DNA of 64,000 nt from Sycon ciliatum (GCF_964019385.1 NC_088647.1:14430204-14494203), one strand, 5' to 3'; counted from the first letter of the stretch, positions 1-10,254 are shown. Notes: generated by a model from the sequence alone, not told the origin. Program-made: numbers and translations.

Positions 1-2
1 AC

Positions 3-677
3 GAGTCTGTAGATGATTTCTTTGCGAGGTGTAAGAAGAAGACGTCCAAGTGCAAGTTCAGGGACGCTCAGGAGACTAACGATCGCCTGATAGAACAGTT
101 AATCGTGGGGACGAAGCACTCGAAAGTGCAAGAACGCCTGCTGGAGGGTGGTAGTGATTTGACTCTGGACGAAGCGCTTGACAAGGCCCGTACTTATGAA
201 GCAACACAGCGCCACATGGAGCAGCTGTCCACCGCCACCAGCAGCAGCCGTCTACCTGAAACGGTTCACGCCATTTCCAAATCTGTGGGACACGCAGACT
301 GCGGCAAATGTGGACGAACCCACCACCCAAGCAAGTGCCCAGCGCACGGCTCCACCTGCAACAAATGCGGGAAGGCGAATCACTGGGCAAACGTATGCCG
401 TTCGCAGGGGAGAGACGAGGCACATGGAAGGGCCCAGCAGCGCGGACGCTGGCGCCAGAGGAGCCCCAGCCCGCGGGAGCGTTACCCCCAGAGGAGCCCC
501 AGCCCACGGAGACGCTTCGACGCACTGCATTTCGACGCCGTCATCATCGACAGTGTCGAGCGTCACCAACCGCCACTAGAGCGAGAGGTGTTCGCGACCC
601 TCAATGTCAGCCTGGACAACACCAACAGACCGGCCACCTTGAGAGCCAAGGTGCCCAGGGCAATATATTGCCGCTGA
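3..677 (+). pseudogene. gag: Gag nucleocapsid end of Gy1 (5' partial)
   Basis: The frame is open from the window edge, so the N-terminus is missing; the first Met at 105 is internal. Two CCHC zinc knuckles lie in tandem from about 300 to 410: a C-x2-C-x4-H-x3-C version followed by a canonical C-x2-C-x4-H-x4-C. A basic, Arg/Pro/Ser-rich stretch follows, then the start of the aspartic protease region (about 590-650). Gag of this family packages element RNA in cytoplasmic particles. The frame changes just where the protease active site should be and terminates at 677. Identification as Ty3/Gypsy Gag rests on the knuckles and on the pol region that follows. Confidence 0.85.
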
Positions 678-2503
678 GAGTGTTCTGCCAAATGTTCCCC
701 CAGCACGTCGGACCAAACAGATACCCAAAGCCGAAGTCCGTGAAGCCGTCAAGTACCACCCTCACAGCGGACGGCGGATCCAAGATAAAGCAATGCGGAA
801 CCCGTCCTATTCCGTGCTCTTACGATGGCAAGAGTCAACTCGCTGACTTCTACATCACGGACTGCCCTGGCACTGCTATCATCGGTCTCCCGACAGCGAC
901 AGCCCTGCAGTTAGTCACGCTGAACTGCGCTGTCCAGGAGAAGCCAGCGAGCATCCGAGACAAGGACGACCTGATGAAGCAATACCCGAAGTGCTTCGAT
1001 GGCATTGGGAAATTCCCAGGCAAGTACCACATCACGGTGGACCCCAACGTCGTCCCGGTTGTACACCCTCCACGCCACCTCCACGCCATCGCACTGAGAG
1101 ACGAGATCAAGACGGAGCTGGAGGACATGATCCAGAACGGCATCATCACCAAGATCCAGGAAGGCGAACCAACAGCGTGGGTGAACAGCCTCGTGTTCCG
1201 CCTCAAAGACAATGGCAAGCTACGCCTGTGCCTAGACCCCAAGGACCTCAATCACGCCATCCTACGAGAGCACCACGTGGTCTCCACCATTGAGGAGATC
1301 ACCCCGAAGTTGAGAGGTGCCAAAGTGTTCTCGATCGTCAACGTCAAATGTGGGTACTGGAATGTGGAGCTCGACGACGAATCCAGTTACCTCACCACCT
1401 TCAACACACCATTCGGGCGCTACAGATTCCTTCGCATGCCATTCGGCCTCAAGATGTCGCAAGATGTCTTCCAAGCAAGGATCGACCAGACGTTCGAAGG
1501 GTGCTCAGGCGTCACCGGAATCGCAGACGACATCGTCACATACGGGACGTCAGACGAGGACCATGATCTCAACATGCACCAGATGATGGTTCGCTGCGAA
1601 CAATCTGGTCTCAAGTTGAACCCAGACAAATGCCGCATCAAAGAGGACAAGATCAAGTTCTTCGGCATCATCTGCAGCGCTGACGGAATACAGCCCGACC
1701 CGAAGAAGGTCTCAGCGCTGAAGCAGATGGAGCACCCCAAGAACGAGGACGAGCTCCAGACGTTCCTCGGGCTAGTCACGTACATGAGCCCGTTCATACC
1801 GAATGCCAGTACACTGACCGCGCACCTGCGTGAGCTGACCAAGCCAGATACACCGTTCGCCTGGACAGACAGCCACCAGCGCACCTTCGACAAGGTCAAG
1901 GCCGCCATTTCGACAGAAGTAACGCTCAGTTACTTTGACCCAGGCAAGGCAACGACACTACAAGTCGACGCTTCCATGAAAGGTCTCGGCGCCACTCTGC
2001 TGCAGGACGACAAGCCTGTTGCATTCGCCAGCAAGAAGCTTACCGAGACAGAGTCTCGCTACGCCAATATTGAGCGTGAGCTCTTAGCTGTCGTATACGG
2101 GTGTGAAAGATTCCACACCTACCTATTCGGTCAGTCATTCACAGTAGAATCCGACCACAAGCCGCTGGAGTCAATCAAGCTCAAGCACCTCCGCGCAGCC
2201 CCGCCGCGTCTACAGCGCATGCTGCTGAAGCTGCAGCCGTACGACATGACCATCAAGTACCGCCCCGGAAAGGACATTTCGATCGCAGACGCGCTATCCC
2301 GACTGTCGCCAGAGGAAACAGAGCCAATTGAGGACCTCGACGTCAGTGTACACGCCGTGTTCCCGCAATTCAGCGATGCAGCGATGACGAGGATCCGCGA
2401 GGAGTCGGCTAAAGACGCCGAGATGTCAGCACTGAAGGAGATGATCTTCAGTGGCTGGCCATCAGAGAGGAGCGCGGTGCCGGCAATTCTGCTCCCGTAC
2501 TAG
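650..2503 (+). pseudogene. pol: Gy1 Pol: protease remnant, reverse transcriptase, RNase H
   Basis: The frame is used from about 650, where it carries the protease flap A-Q-G-N-I-L-P without the preceding D-T-G. The frame open upstream of 650 is only a shadow of gag. RT motifs follow: fingers around 1100-1260, motif A around 1334-1360 (G-Y-W-N-V present, but its Asp is Asn at 1340-1342), R-M-P-F-G-L around 1435 and motif C as A-D-D-I-V around 1525. RNase H spans about 1960-2300 with Asp, Glu and Asp in place (V-D-A-S, E-R-E-L, S-D-H-K). The frame ends at TAG 2501-2503, while the following integrase is in the same frame. Loss of the motif A Asp should abolish polymerase activity. Confidence 0.9.
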
Positions 2504-3081
2504 AATTTCCGCGACGAGATGAGCACCGAGGATGGTCTCATCCTGAAGAGCAGTCGCGTCCTGATTCCCCCGCCAATGAGGGGGGAAATCCTCAGCAAGC
2601 TGCACGCCAGCCACCAAGGCATAGAGAAGACCAAGCTGCGAGCCAGAACGTCCGTCTTCTGGAAGGACATCAACAAGGATATCGAAGCAACTGTCTCATC
2701 TTGCACGACGTGCCAGCGCCACCAGAGCAGTCAAGCCAAGGAACCACTGGTGCAGCCCGATATTCCGCCAAGGGCATGGCACACCTTAGGCACGGACCTG
2801 TTCTACCTCGGCGGGTCAGAATACCTCATTGCCGCCGACTACTACTCCAAGTACTTTATCACCCGGAAGCTGCCTGCCGGACAAGCGACCAGCAGGGCCA
2901 TCATCCAGCACCTCAAGGAGATTTTCGGTGAGCACGGCATCCCAGCCGTGCTGAAGTCGGCCAATGGGCCGCAATACAGCAGCCATCTGTTCGCGGAGTT
3001 TGCTGCCGAATATGGATTCCGCCACAGTACGTCGTCGCCACATCACCCGCAGAGTAACGGGTTTATCGAATCGCAAGTCAA
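2504..3081 (+). pseudogene. Gy1 integrase (partial, catalytic Asp lost)
   Basis: It is in frame with the preceding RT/RNase H but separated by the TAG at 2501-2503. The N-terminal H-x3-H...C-x2-C zinc motif lies at about 2603-2715. The DDE core begins with G-T-D at about 2785-2800. The second acidic position reads S-A-N-G-P-Q-Y, with Ala at 2960-2962 where the family has Asp. The final Glu lies in N-G-F-I-E-S just before the gap. Integrase inserts element DNA into chromosomes; this copy lacks a catalytic residue. The C-terminal domain and 3' LTR are lost in the N run. Confidence 0.88.
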
Positions 3082-3281
3082 NNNNNNNNNNNNNNNNNNN
3101 NNNNNNNNNNNNNNNNNNNNNNNNNNNNNNNNNNNNNNNNNNNNNNNNNNNNNNNNNNNNNNNNNNNNNNNNNNNNNNNNNNNNNNNNNNNNNNNNNNNN
3201 NNNNNNNNNNNNNNNNNNNNNNNNNNNNNNNNNNNNNNNNNNNNNNNNNNNNNNNNNNNNNNNNNNNNNNNNNNNNNNNNN
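3082..3281. other. Assembly gap (200 N)
   Basis: Exactly 200 undetermined bases, the size of a fixed scaffold placeholder rather than a measured gap. The plus-strand frame happens to read through it, but a Gypsy integrase lies on its left and a LINE on its right, so the two sides are not one gene. Confidence 0.99.
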
Positions 3282-5305
3282 TGGCCGACCTAGCGGGCTC
3301 GTACTCGCAGGAAATTACTGCAGAGGAAGGCGACGAGGAGCCCCAGCTGTCACTCCCTCTGTACACACGCAGCAGCTGCACGTTACAACTGGGAACCCAC
3401 GATGCTGAATCCACAGCACAGCTTATCTCTGCAGCATATGAAGAGATAGTCCATTTCAAGCCGAATCTGTTCAGAGTACCTCAGGGAGCGATAGGCTCAA
3501 AGTTTGTATCGATAATGGCGACACTCTACCAATGCTTCGGTGAGAGGGGGGCAGGAGAGGGTGCTGCAATTAAAACTGCAATGGTCGCCACACACCTCCT
3601 TCTGCAACAGCCGTTCCAATGCAAAGACCACAAAGTCCACAGGGACCGCCTACAACATCGTCTTGCCCTGTGGGCAGAAGGCAACGTGAACGAGCTTATG
3701 CTGGAAGCTCGGACCATCCAGCGGCAATTCCAGCAAAAAGCAGGCAAAAGTCAGCAACGGCGCGACACACAGGATGATGCCAGACATTTTGCCGCTCACG
3801 TTCACGAAGGGAAGCTCCGGTCGGGCCTGCGCATGCTGTCAGAGGACCAAGCCAAAGGTGTCCTATCCCTGGATGACATGATAGAGGGCAAGTCCGTGCG
3901 AGATACACTCAAGGAGAAACACCCACCAGCCGAACCTCTCCACCCTGAGGCTGTTCTACCGGGAGATGTCCCTCAGCCCCACCACGACACATACTTTGCT
4001 GCCCTCAATCGAGACGTCATCCGACAGGCTGCCCTCAATACTCAGGGCGCTGCAGGTCCATCTGGTATGGATGCGGCAGACTGGCGTTACATCTGCACCT
4101 CGTTTAGGGCTGCATCTGACAGTCTGTGTGATGCATTGGCTTCTTGCGCCCGGAGACTTGCCACACAGTCCATCGATCCTATCTCACTAGAGTCATTTGT
4201 TGCATGCCGCCTTATACCCCTGGACAAGGACCCAGGTGTCCGGCCCATCGGTATCGGTGAGGTGGTACGGCGCATCGTCAGTAAGGCAATCCTGAAGATT
4301 TCCAAAGCCCACATAGAGGATGCCGTTGGATGTCTTCAACTCTGTGGCGGCCAAGAGTCGGGCATTGAGGCAGCCATTCATGCCATGCGCAATGCATTCA
4401 GTGAGGATTCCACAGAAGGGGCTCTGTTTGCGGATGCATCAAATGCCTTCAACCGTCTCAATCGATCAGTATGCCTGCAAAATGTCCAACGTCTCTGTCC
4501 ACCTCTGGCACCGGCACTCGTCAATACCTACCGCAGCCCAGCCAGGCTCTTCAGCAATGGCGAGACCATCCTCTCGTGTGAGGGGACAACCCAAGGTGAC
4601 CCGCTCGCTATGCCCATGTACGCCTTGGGTACGGTCCCCCTCATCCGCGAGGCTTCCATTGCTGAAGCTCTGCAGTCCTGGTATGCAGATGACTCTGCCG
4701 CAGCAAGCACCATTAAGCGCCTGAGGAAGTGGTGGTCCATTCTTGTGGACCGGGGTCCATTGTACGGGTACTTCACAAACGCGACGAAATCCGTCCTTCT
4801 TGTGAAGCCACAGCATGAGGCCGAGGCGAGGAAGCTGTTCTCCGACACGGAGGTCCAAATACGCACTGATGGGTTTCGTCATCTTGGCGCGGTCCTTGGT
4901 ACTGAGGAGTTCTGCAAAACCTATGTGTCAACCAAGATTCAGAAATGGAGTCACGAGATCAGTGTGCTCTCCCAGTACGCCCTCAGCCACCCACAAGCGG
5001 CATACACGGCTTTCTGCAATGGTGTTAAGCACGAATGGTCATTTGTCGCTCGCACCATCCCGGTGACAGGTCCGCTGTTCGAGCCCATTGAGGACGCCGT
5101 ACGTCTTCAGCTCATCCCCGCGCTTACCGGCCGGTGTCGGCCTGGTGACCAAACCAGGGCCGTACTGTCATTGCCCTGCAGACTTGGTGGATTGGGTCTC
5201 ATCAACCCCACTCATCTTGAGGACCAATTCCGTCAGTCCAGCATCATCACCCAACCTCTTGTCGACAAGATCCTCAGACAGGAGTCCAACAACGGCGGAG
5301 TTTGA
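3282..5305 (+). pseudogene. LINE reverse transcriptase (5' partial)
   Basis: The frame enters from the gap and stays open for about 670 codons. An N-terminal helical region precedes the RT. RT motif A reads F-A-D-A-S-N-A-F-N (about 4427-4453), motif B T-T-Q-G-D-P-L-A-M (about 4587-4613) and motif C Y-A-D-D-S (about 4682-4696), all with catalytic Asp residues intact. A thumb-like region follows with a conserved H-L-G near 4880. The TGA at 5303-5305 interrupts the protein; the frame continues unchanged afterwards into the endonuclease part, so this is a single nonsense change. RT of this class copies element RNA at a nicked target. The precise clade cannot be fixed by eye. Confidence 0.85.
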
Positions 5306-6191
5306 GTGGCTATGCAGCTCTTGAAGTCAGAAGTCCGAAAGGAGTCAACGCAACTGGCCAATGAGCAGATGGCTGCACTGCTTCAGCAACTGGACCCAGA
5401 CATCCAGTATGCCGTGAACCTCGCGTCAGAGAAGGGTGCCTCAAGCTGGCTAACATCCAAGCCACTTGCAGTTTTCGGCTTCAAGTTGCACAAGGGGGCG
5501 TTTCGAGACTCCTTATGCCTCCGATATGGATGGACGCCGGATCATCTCCCGACAACGTGTGCATGTGGAAAGTCGTTCACGACCACCCATGCCCTGTCCT
5601 GCTCGCTGGGCGGCTACCCCTCTCTCCGCCACAACGAGATTCGGGACATCACGGCCCACCTTCTCCGGGAAGTTGCCCATGATGTAGCCGTCGAACCCCA
5701 TCTCCAGCCTCTCTCGGGGGAACACTTCCCCTTGAGATCTACCATCACCGACGACAACGCGCGCCTTGATATCGCAGTCAGTGGATTGTATGGTGGACGG
5801 TTTGAGAGGACATTCCTTGATGTCCGGGTTTTCAACCCATTTGCCCCCTCAAACCAGAAGTCATCAATCCCGGCAGTGTACCGCAAGCACGAAAAGGAAA
5901 AGAGAAGAAGTTATGAGAGAAGAGTCGTTGAGGTAGAGCATGGATCATTCATCCCGGTCGTGCTCAGGTGGTCATGGCAAGGCAGCTGGCAATCTCTACG
6001 CTCGGATTGCATCCATGTTGGCCGATAAGAGGTCCGAGCCTTTCTCTATCGTCATGGCATACATCCGCACTCAACTGTCTTTTGCACTGGTCAATGCCGC
6101 AGTCACAGCCCTGAGAGGTCATCGGCACAAAGCGTCAAGAATCAACGGCTGCCCTTCGATCACGTTAGCAGTGGCAGAATGCAGCATGTAA
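5306..6191 (+). pseudogene. LINE C-terminal zinc knuckle and restriction-like endonuclease
   Basis: It is in frame with the upstream RT after the TGA. A C-x-C-x7-H-x3-C knuckle lies at about 5558-5605, followed by R-H-N and then two acidic patches spaced like a PD-(D/E)xK nuclease: L-D-I (about 5764) and F-L-D-V-R (about 5812-5826). This restriction-like fold nicks target DNA in R2-type elements. The frame reaches a stop at 6028, but a helical C-terminal segment (A-D-K-R-S-E-P...) continues in another frame up to the stop near 6189-6191, so a frameshift lies near 5965. The coding capacity is broken by one nonsense change and one frameshift. Confidence 0.8.
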
Positions 6192-6373
6192 TGGTCAATC
6201 CTTGACTTAATTTGGTAATCGTTTTAGTACCTCGAACCCCGTGCTGAGTTTGATACGGTTTCTGGTATCTTGGCCGTAGACTACTACGCATACTGCTTCT
6301 AGCGGTTTCTTTGGATTTTACTGATTGATTACTAGTATACTGTATTTATTTATACTGAAAAAAAAAAAAAAAA

Positions 6374-6656
6374 CTTCTTCAGTCCTGTATGGTCACGTGA
6401 ATCCGTTCGCGCGAAATTTGCATCTGCAGTGCCGTTCAAACCTGGCGCGAGATACGCACAGAAGTACGTTTGTACGATTTTCTTGACCCGGGTTGATTTC
6501 AACCCTCCCCTTGGGGGGGGGGGGAGGGTTGAAATCAACCCGGGGCGAAATTTCAACCCGGGTCAAGCGCAATGCGTCATGTAAACGCGCCATTCATTTT
6601 ATGCAGATGGCGGGTTGAAATCTGACCCGGGTTGAAACGCCTCATGTAAACACCGC
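6374..6656. mobile_element. MITE, CCCGGGT-rich family, copy 1 (right part)
   Basis: It is nearly identical to 54568-54843, including the paired motif with G-rich centre at 6487-6560 and the ATGTAAACAC right end. The left part of the element is absent and replaced by the poly(A) end of the preceding LINE. Confidence 0.8.
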
Positions 6657-6960
6657 CTCAGTAAGTAGCCCAATCCGCAGCCACGATCCAGTTCGCCGAT
6701 TGACGTCCCAGTATTGTAGCGCTGACACGAATCAGGCTGTTGCCAGTACGCTCTCCACCGCAGTCTCCTCCTTGGCTGCATGGCTGGAAGAGCGAGGACT
6801 GATTCTGAATGAGAAGAAGAGTCAAGTTCTCACAGTCTTCCCTGGTAGAGACGCTGGACCCCGGGTTACAGTCCTCTGTCGCAGCCAAGCTCTGCCGACA
6901 GTCACCAGCGCGAAGTACACGTACCTTGGCGTCATCAGAGCGCACGTAGAGGGGACGGTT
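6657..6960 (+). pseudogene. LINE reverse transcriptase fragment (thumb region)
   Basis: The plus-strand frame around 6735-6945 encodes A-A-W-L-E-E-R-G-L-I-L-N-E-K-K-S-Q followed by K-Y-T-Y-L-G-V, the segment downstream of the YADD box in jockey/CR1-like RTs (W-L...K-S-Q...Y-L-G). No YADD is present upstream, so only this piece survives. Confidence 0.65.
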
Positions 6961-7292
6961 TCAAATAGGACACAGGTTGCAAACCGGAACGGACTCAATA
7001 TTCACTTTCTCTCTTGGTATTTTGATTAGAAAACATATGTCACAGTGAGACTACGATGTGTTATGCTCCGAGCCAAAATTTCATGGCTCTGCGATCACCA
7101 GAAGCGCCATATCAAGCAGGTGAGTTTTTGACGTGTTGCTTCGCACTGCGACTTGAGTTTTAAAACTTTCGAAAAATCAACTTCTTGTCGCAGGTAAACA
7201 GCGGCTCGCCTCTCGCCAATAAAGCACAGCATACCAATCAAAACTAATGGAAGCACACACAAGGCTTATTGTTACTCTGTACTGGCCGTCAG
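6961..7292. other. No gene recognised
   Basis: About 330 bases with no supported coding region, RNA gene or repeat end. It contains short AT-rich runs only. Confidence 0.6.
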
Positions 7293-7788
7293 TAGGTGTT
7301 GGCGGATAATGCTCGGTAATATGGGATATAATGCTCTCAGTAATGCTCCACAAAAGGCCATATAATGCTCCAAATAATGCTGATAATGCTCCGCCGGATG
7401 GAATATAAACACCTGAACCTTGCGGTATTGGGCTAAGAAAAACGCTATAATATTGCACCCATGCTATGATAAACACATAATACAATATCAGGTAAACATG
7501 TACGCTAGGTACAAACACATACAGTCAATAGACCATTAATTTTGACAAAATAAAGTAGGGGGGCGTAAGGGGGCAAGGCATGGTCTATAGGGGGGCCCCA
7601 TCGTGCATGAGATCGCGCGTGGACCGTGCACACTGCACAGTGCAGCGTGCAAGTACAGTGTGTACGTGGTGTACTGCACGGAGATTTCGTGTGCTTGTTG
7701 GTGCCGGTGGCCGTGGGTACGGTGTTTCTTGTTTTTGTTTTGAAATGATTCGGTTGTAGTTCAGTCGGTAGTTATCCTTCGCCTCACG

Positions 7789-8244
7789 ATGCCATCGCAC
7801 GACTACTGCTCTGTGTTTGGCTGCTCGAATCGCCGATCAGATCAACGAGATCTGTCTTTTCATAAGTATCCCAAAGATCCCGACCTAAGGGCGAGATGGG
7901 TGCAGGTATGTAAGCGCGAAGAGGGAGCGCATTTCACGATCTCATCCAGCACTGTTGTTTGCAGTGAACATTTCAGGGAAAAAGACTTCCATCCAGATCT
8001 ACCCGGGCTGCCTGCATTAGCTTCTGGGAAGCCGCATCGTCGTTTGAAGCAGGAAAGCATCCCCAGTGTTTTCTCTTTTCGGCGACCACCAGCCGAGAGA
8101 CCCTCTCCTGCGGATCGTCGAAGTGCTGCACTTGTTCGTCATTCTTTACTAGAGAGGCTCGATGTCGAGCCAAAAGCCAAGAAGCCGCGGCGAGGAGAAA
8201 GTGAGAGTGAGTTTGAGTATCGTGTCGGAGGCTGCCGAAACTGA
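7789..8244 (+). CDS. THAP-domain protein, truncated transposase N-terminus
   Basis: The 151-residue frame starts at the ATG that places the first zinc Cys at residue 7, the usual spacing. The C2CH THAP zinc finger is complete: C-S-V-F-G-C (residues 7-12), C-S-E-H-F (about 64-68) and an S-I-P-S-V-F box (about 88-93) equivalent to the family A-V-P-T-I-F. THAP fingers bind transposon ends or promoter DNA. After the finger comes a basic, low-complexity tail, and the frame ends where the neighbouring opposite-strand gene begins. THAP-transposases continue for several hundred residues into a catalytic domain, absent here. A host THAP gene is possible, but the flanking inverted repeats favour a transposon. 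Confidence 0.75.
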   Translation: MPSHDYCSVFGCSNRRSDQRDLSFHKYPKDPDLRARWVQVCKREEGAHFTISSSTVVCSEHFREKDFHPDLPGLPALASGKPHRRLKQESIPSVFSFRRPPAERPSPADRRSAALVRHSLLERLDVEPKAKKPRRGESESEFEYRVGGCRN

Positions 8245-8249
8245 AATCC

Positions 8250-8976
8250 AAAATCTAAGCACCAGTAACACAGCAAACACATGAGAGCAGAGCCCACCAT
8301 CTCCACCAGCAACACAGCCCTCACACACACAGCAAAATCCAGCACAGCACTATCATTTTTGGCGTCATCTGTGAACACAAGTCGCAAGCTGTACTTGATA
8401 GACTTTTTCTGGGTTGCCCAGCACTTGGCTTCGATAAAAATCTCGGCCTCCACACAGCACACACTAACATCGTGATTGTATCCACCAAAATACAGCTCGT
8501 GTCCCCGATCTAGAGGCTTCCTGATGATGAGTACATGGCTCTCACTGGTGCGAACTTGCTTTCCAGTAAGCAGCAAATGCGACAAGATCGTGGATGCTGT
8601 TACACGAGGAAGTTTCGATCTGTCTTGGGTCCAGCCAGAGTCAGGAAATACTGGTGCTGGAGTGCGCGTGGTGACGGGAGCTGCATCACGGGTCGACCGC
8701 TTGCTTCTTGGTGCTTCGGGATTGGATTTGTAGAATAACGCCCTGGATGTAGAACAAATGTCACGCGCAGTTTGTGAGTGAGTGTAGGTAAAAAAAATCA
8801 GTCGACGAAGCCCCGTATGAACGACCTCGTAAGTAGCTCCGCTTTCCGTCCTGTCAACAAACCACCCTGCTTTCGTAGATAATCTCTCAGCTGCTTTATA
8901 GTCCAAGAAGGCTGAGGAACCTCTTCTACCAGCTCTCCGACACTACTCGTCCCGACTCTGCCGTCCTCACCCTCCA
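8250..8976 (-). pseudogene. SAP and SWIM zinc-finger accessory protein (YqaJ-associated), broken
   Basis: Reading leftwards from a Met near 8976, the protein begins with an acidic leader and a SAP DNA-binding helix pair (W-T-I-K-Q-L-R-D-Y-L-R-K-Q-G-G, about 8850-8895). After a probable intron (about 8735-8830) a second coding block carries R-K-P-L-D-R-G-H and C-W-A-T-Q (about 8410-8515). A SWIM-type C-x-C...C-S-H-V finger follows around 8265-8345, in a different frame from the preceding block. ISL2EU elements carry such a protein with a C-terminal YqaJ exonuclease; that domain is missing. Intron placement is inference. Confidence 0.6.
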
Positions 8977-9050
8977 TAACCGTGTGACTCGACTGTGCAC
9001 CAGCTCTGTCTACTCGAAAAAAACAAAACCAGCATGCAAGAAAGTGTGTA

Positions 9051-9538
9051 CAGTCTGTATCGGCTATAGCGTACCCTTTTGATTTGCGTGATTTTATCAC
9101 TATAACCGATGCATCACTATATGCGATACGATCGATTTTTTTTTTTCGATCGACACATGAAAGGCAAGGAAATACTTCCAGCATGGCGTTTTGACAAATG
9201 AGCATGCTGCATAGTTCCATAAAAAAATTCTGTTATGTACATGTACATGTGTGTCACTATAAAAATAAGCAACGTGAAGAAAGTAAAAAAATAGGGCCTT
9301 TGATATTATTGCTACATGTATTTTAAAGTTATCACTATAGCCGATAATAATGTAGTGTGTTATGCATGTTTTGATTCTTTGTTGCCATCATAATATCCGA
9401 TATATCATTACATCCGATAATATTGGTTATAGTGATATTTGTACTGGATAAAATACGTTTTGCTTTTGATATTTCGGACCAATATCACTGTAGCCAATAT
9501 ATTCTTATATCCGGTCACTCTATAGCCGATACAGACTG
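9051..9538. mobile_element. TA-flanked MITE with TATAGCCGATA repeats
   Basis: A perfect inverted pair, CAGTCTGTATCGGCTATAG at 9051 and its complement ending at 9538, is flanked by TA on both sides (9049-9050 and 9539-9540). CAGT start plus TA duplication points to Tc1/mariner. The interior repeats variants of CACTATAGCCGATA on both strands. It sits upstream of the SAP gene within the THAP transposon. Confidence 0.75.
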
Positions 9539-9670
9539 TACTAACTTTGTCTGCTTGACCCAGCGCTGCTGCATGCGCGCTGCTGCAGCGCTGGGTCACC
9601 TGACGCCCCCCTACGCGTACGCTTGCCCCCTTTCGGCCCCCCTACTATTATTTGCGCAAATGGTCTATTG

Positions 9671-10058
9671 AGGCGGCACAAAGAGGATACGCCAAGAAGG
9701 ACTCCTTGACCAGCTTCTGCCACTGAGTTTCCCTCTCCAAACAGGACTTTCCTTGTTTGTGTCTCGCGGTAGCAATATGGGACATGATTATACTCTTCTT
9801 CCCTGACAATGTTGTATGGCATGCCATGCACACTAACTTGCCAAAGTCGCTTTTGAGCGGCTCATCTGGGAACTCCCGCACCCGTGTTTCGGCGCTGATG
9901 GCCACTTCAGTGCTCTGTCCATGAGCTACTCGCGTCCTTTTGGAAACATTTTCAGACTTGGTAATACCTGTTTTCTGAAAAGACCGCTTCCTCGCTATCG
10001 CGGCAGGATCTGCAGTTTCCAACTCGACGACGTCACTATCATCAGAGGACTCCGCCAA
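9671..10058 (-). pseudogene. BED-like zinc-finger fragment of hAT-type protein
   Basis: The minus-strand frame from about 10058 has an acidic Ser/Asp leader, then a finger with C-M-A-C (about 9815-9826) and H-I-A-T-A-R-H (about 9761-9781), i.e. C-x2-C...H-x5-H. Such fingers occur at the N-terminus of hAT-related transposases and of CGGBP1-like proteins derived from them. The coding sequence runs into the right inverted repeat of the THAP transposon at 9670, which probably interrupted it. No hAT catalytic block or dimerisation motif is seen nearby. Confidence 0.55.
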
Positions 10059-10254
10059 AAGCTCATTTTGTTTGTTGTTGTGTTTATTTTAATTCGCAAA
10101 CCAAACGGGCAGATCTGCCCAATGAAAAGGTGGCGAATGCAGATAGAAAGCAGTAATAAATGAAATTGGGGACTGATGTAATTAGGATAGAGGTGGAGAA
10201 AAACTAAGCCAGCTGATCATCAAACAGGACGTCTGGTACTCTAGGTACTAAGGC

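Larger units (their letters stand above)
1..3081 (+). mobile_element. Ty3/Gypsy LTR retrotransposon Gy1, truncated and decayed
   Basis: Gag zinc knuckles, protease remnant, reverse transcriptase, RNase H and integrase follow one another in Ty3/Gypsy order on the plus strand. The left end runs off the window and the right end runs into the N gap inside integrase, so no LTR is visible. Visible lesions are loss of the protease active-site residues with a frame change near 650, Asn at the first RT catalytic position (1340-1342), an in-frame TAG at 2501-2503 and Ala at the second integrase catalytic position (2960-2962). This is an old, inactive copy. Confidence 0.93.
3282..6373 (+). mobile_element. 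RLE-type non-LTR retrotransposon with poly(A) tail
   Basis: A plus-strand LINE runs from the gap to a 16-A run at 6358-6373. It has a central reverse transcriptase and a C-terminal zinc knuckle plus a PD-(D/E)xK-like endonuclease, the layout of R2-, NeSL- and HERO-type elements. After the coding part come about 165 bases of 3' UTR (6192-6357). The sequence after the poly(A) is the interior of a MITE whose other copy is complete at 54431-54843, so this LINE probably inserted into that MITE. The 5' end is lost in the gap. Confidence 0.85.
7526..9670. mobile_element. THAP/SAP/SWIM DNA transposon (ISL2EU-like), internally deleted
   Basis: The ends are inverted: CAATAGACCATT at 7526 and AATGGTCTATTG ending at 9670, each followed inward by a G/C-rich block (AGTAGGGGGGC... 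and GGGGGCAAG). Inside are a plus-strand THAP-domain gene and, on the opposite strand, a SAP-domain plus SWIM zinc-finger gene. This pairing of THAP transposase and a YqaJ-type accessory protein is known from ISL2EU elements. Neither a DDE catalytic domain nor a YqaJ nuclease domain is present, so a deletion joins the two genes near 8245-8260. A TA-flanked MITE (9051-9538) sits inside. Confidence 0.6.

Noticed and set aside
308-649. Upstream 110 codons of the Gy1 pol frame
   Set aside because: They overlap the genuine gag frame and encode only Pro/Arg-rich low complexity; pol content begins at the protease remnant near 650.
3082-3281. Continuous frame through the N gap
   Set aside because: The codons are undetermined and the two sides belong to different element classes.
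7293-7420. Complete short MITE of about 120 bp at the left end
   Set aside because: AGGTGTT and AACACCT at its ends are only 7 bp long and no duplication was found; preferred reading is one end of a larger element.
8281-8738. Plus-strand frames across 8281-8738
   Set aside because: Opposite-strand shadows of the SWIM-containing gene.
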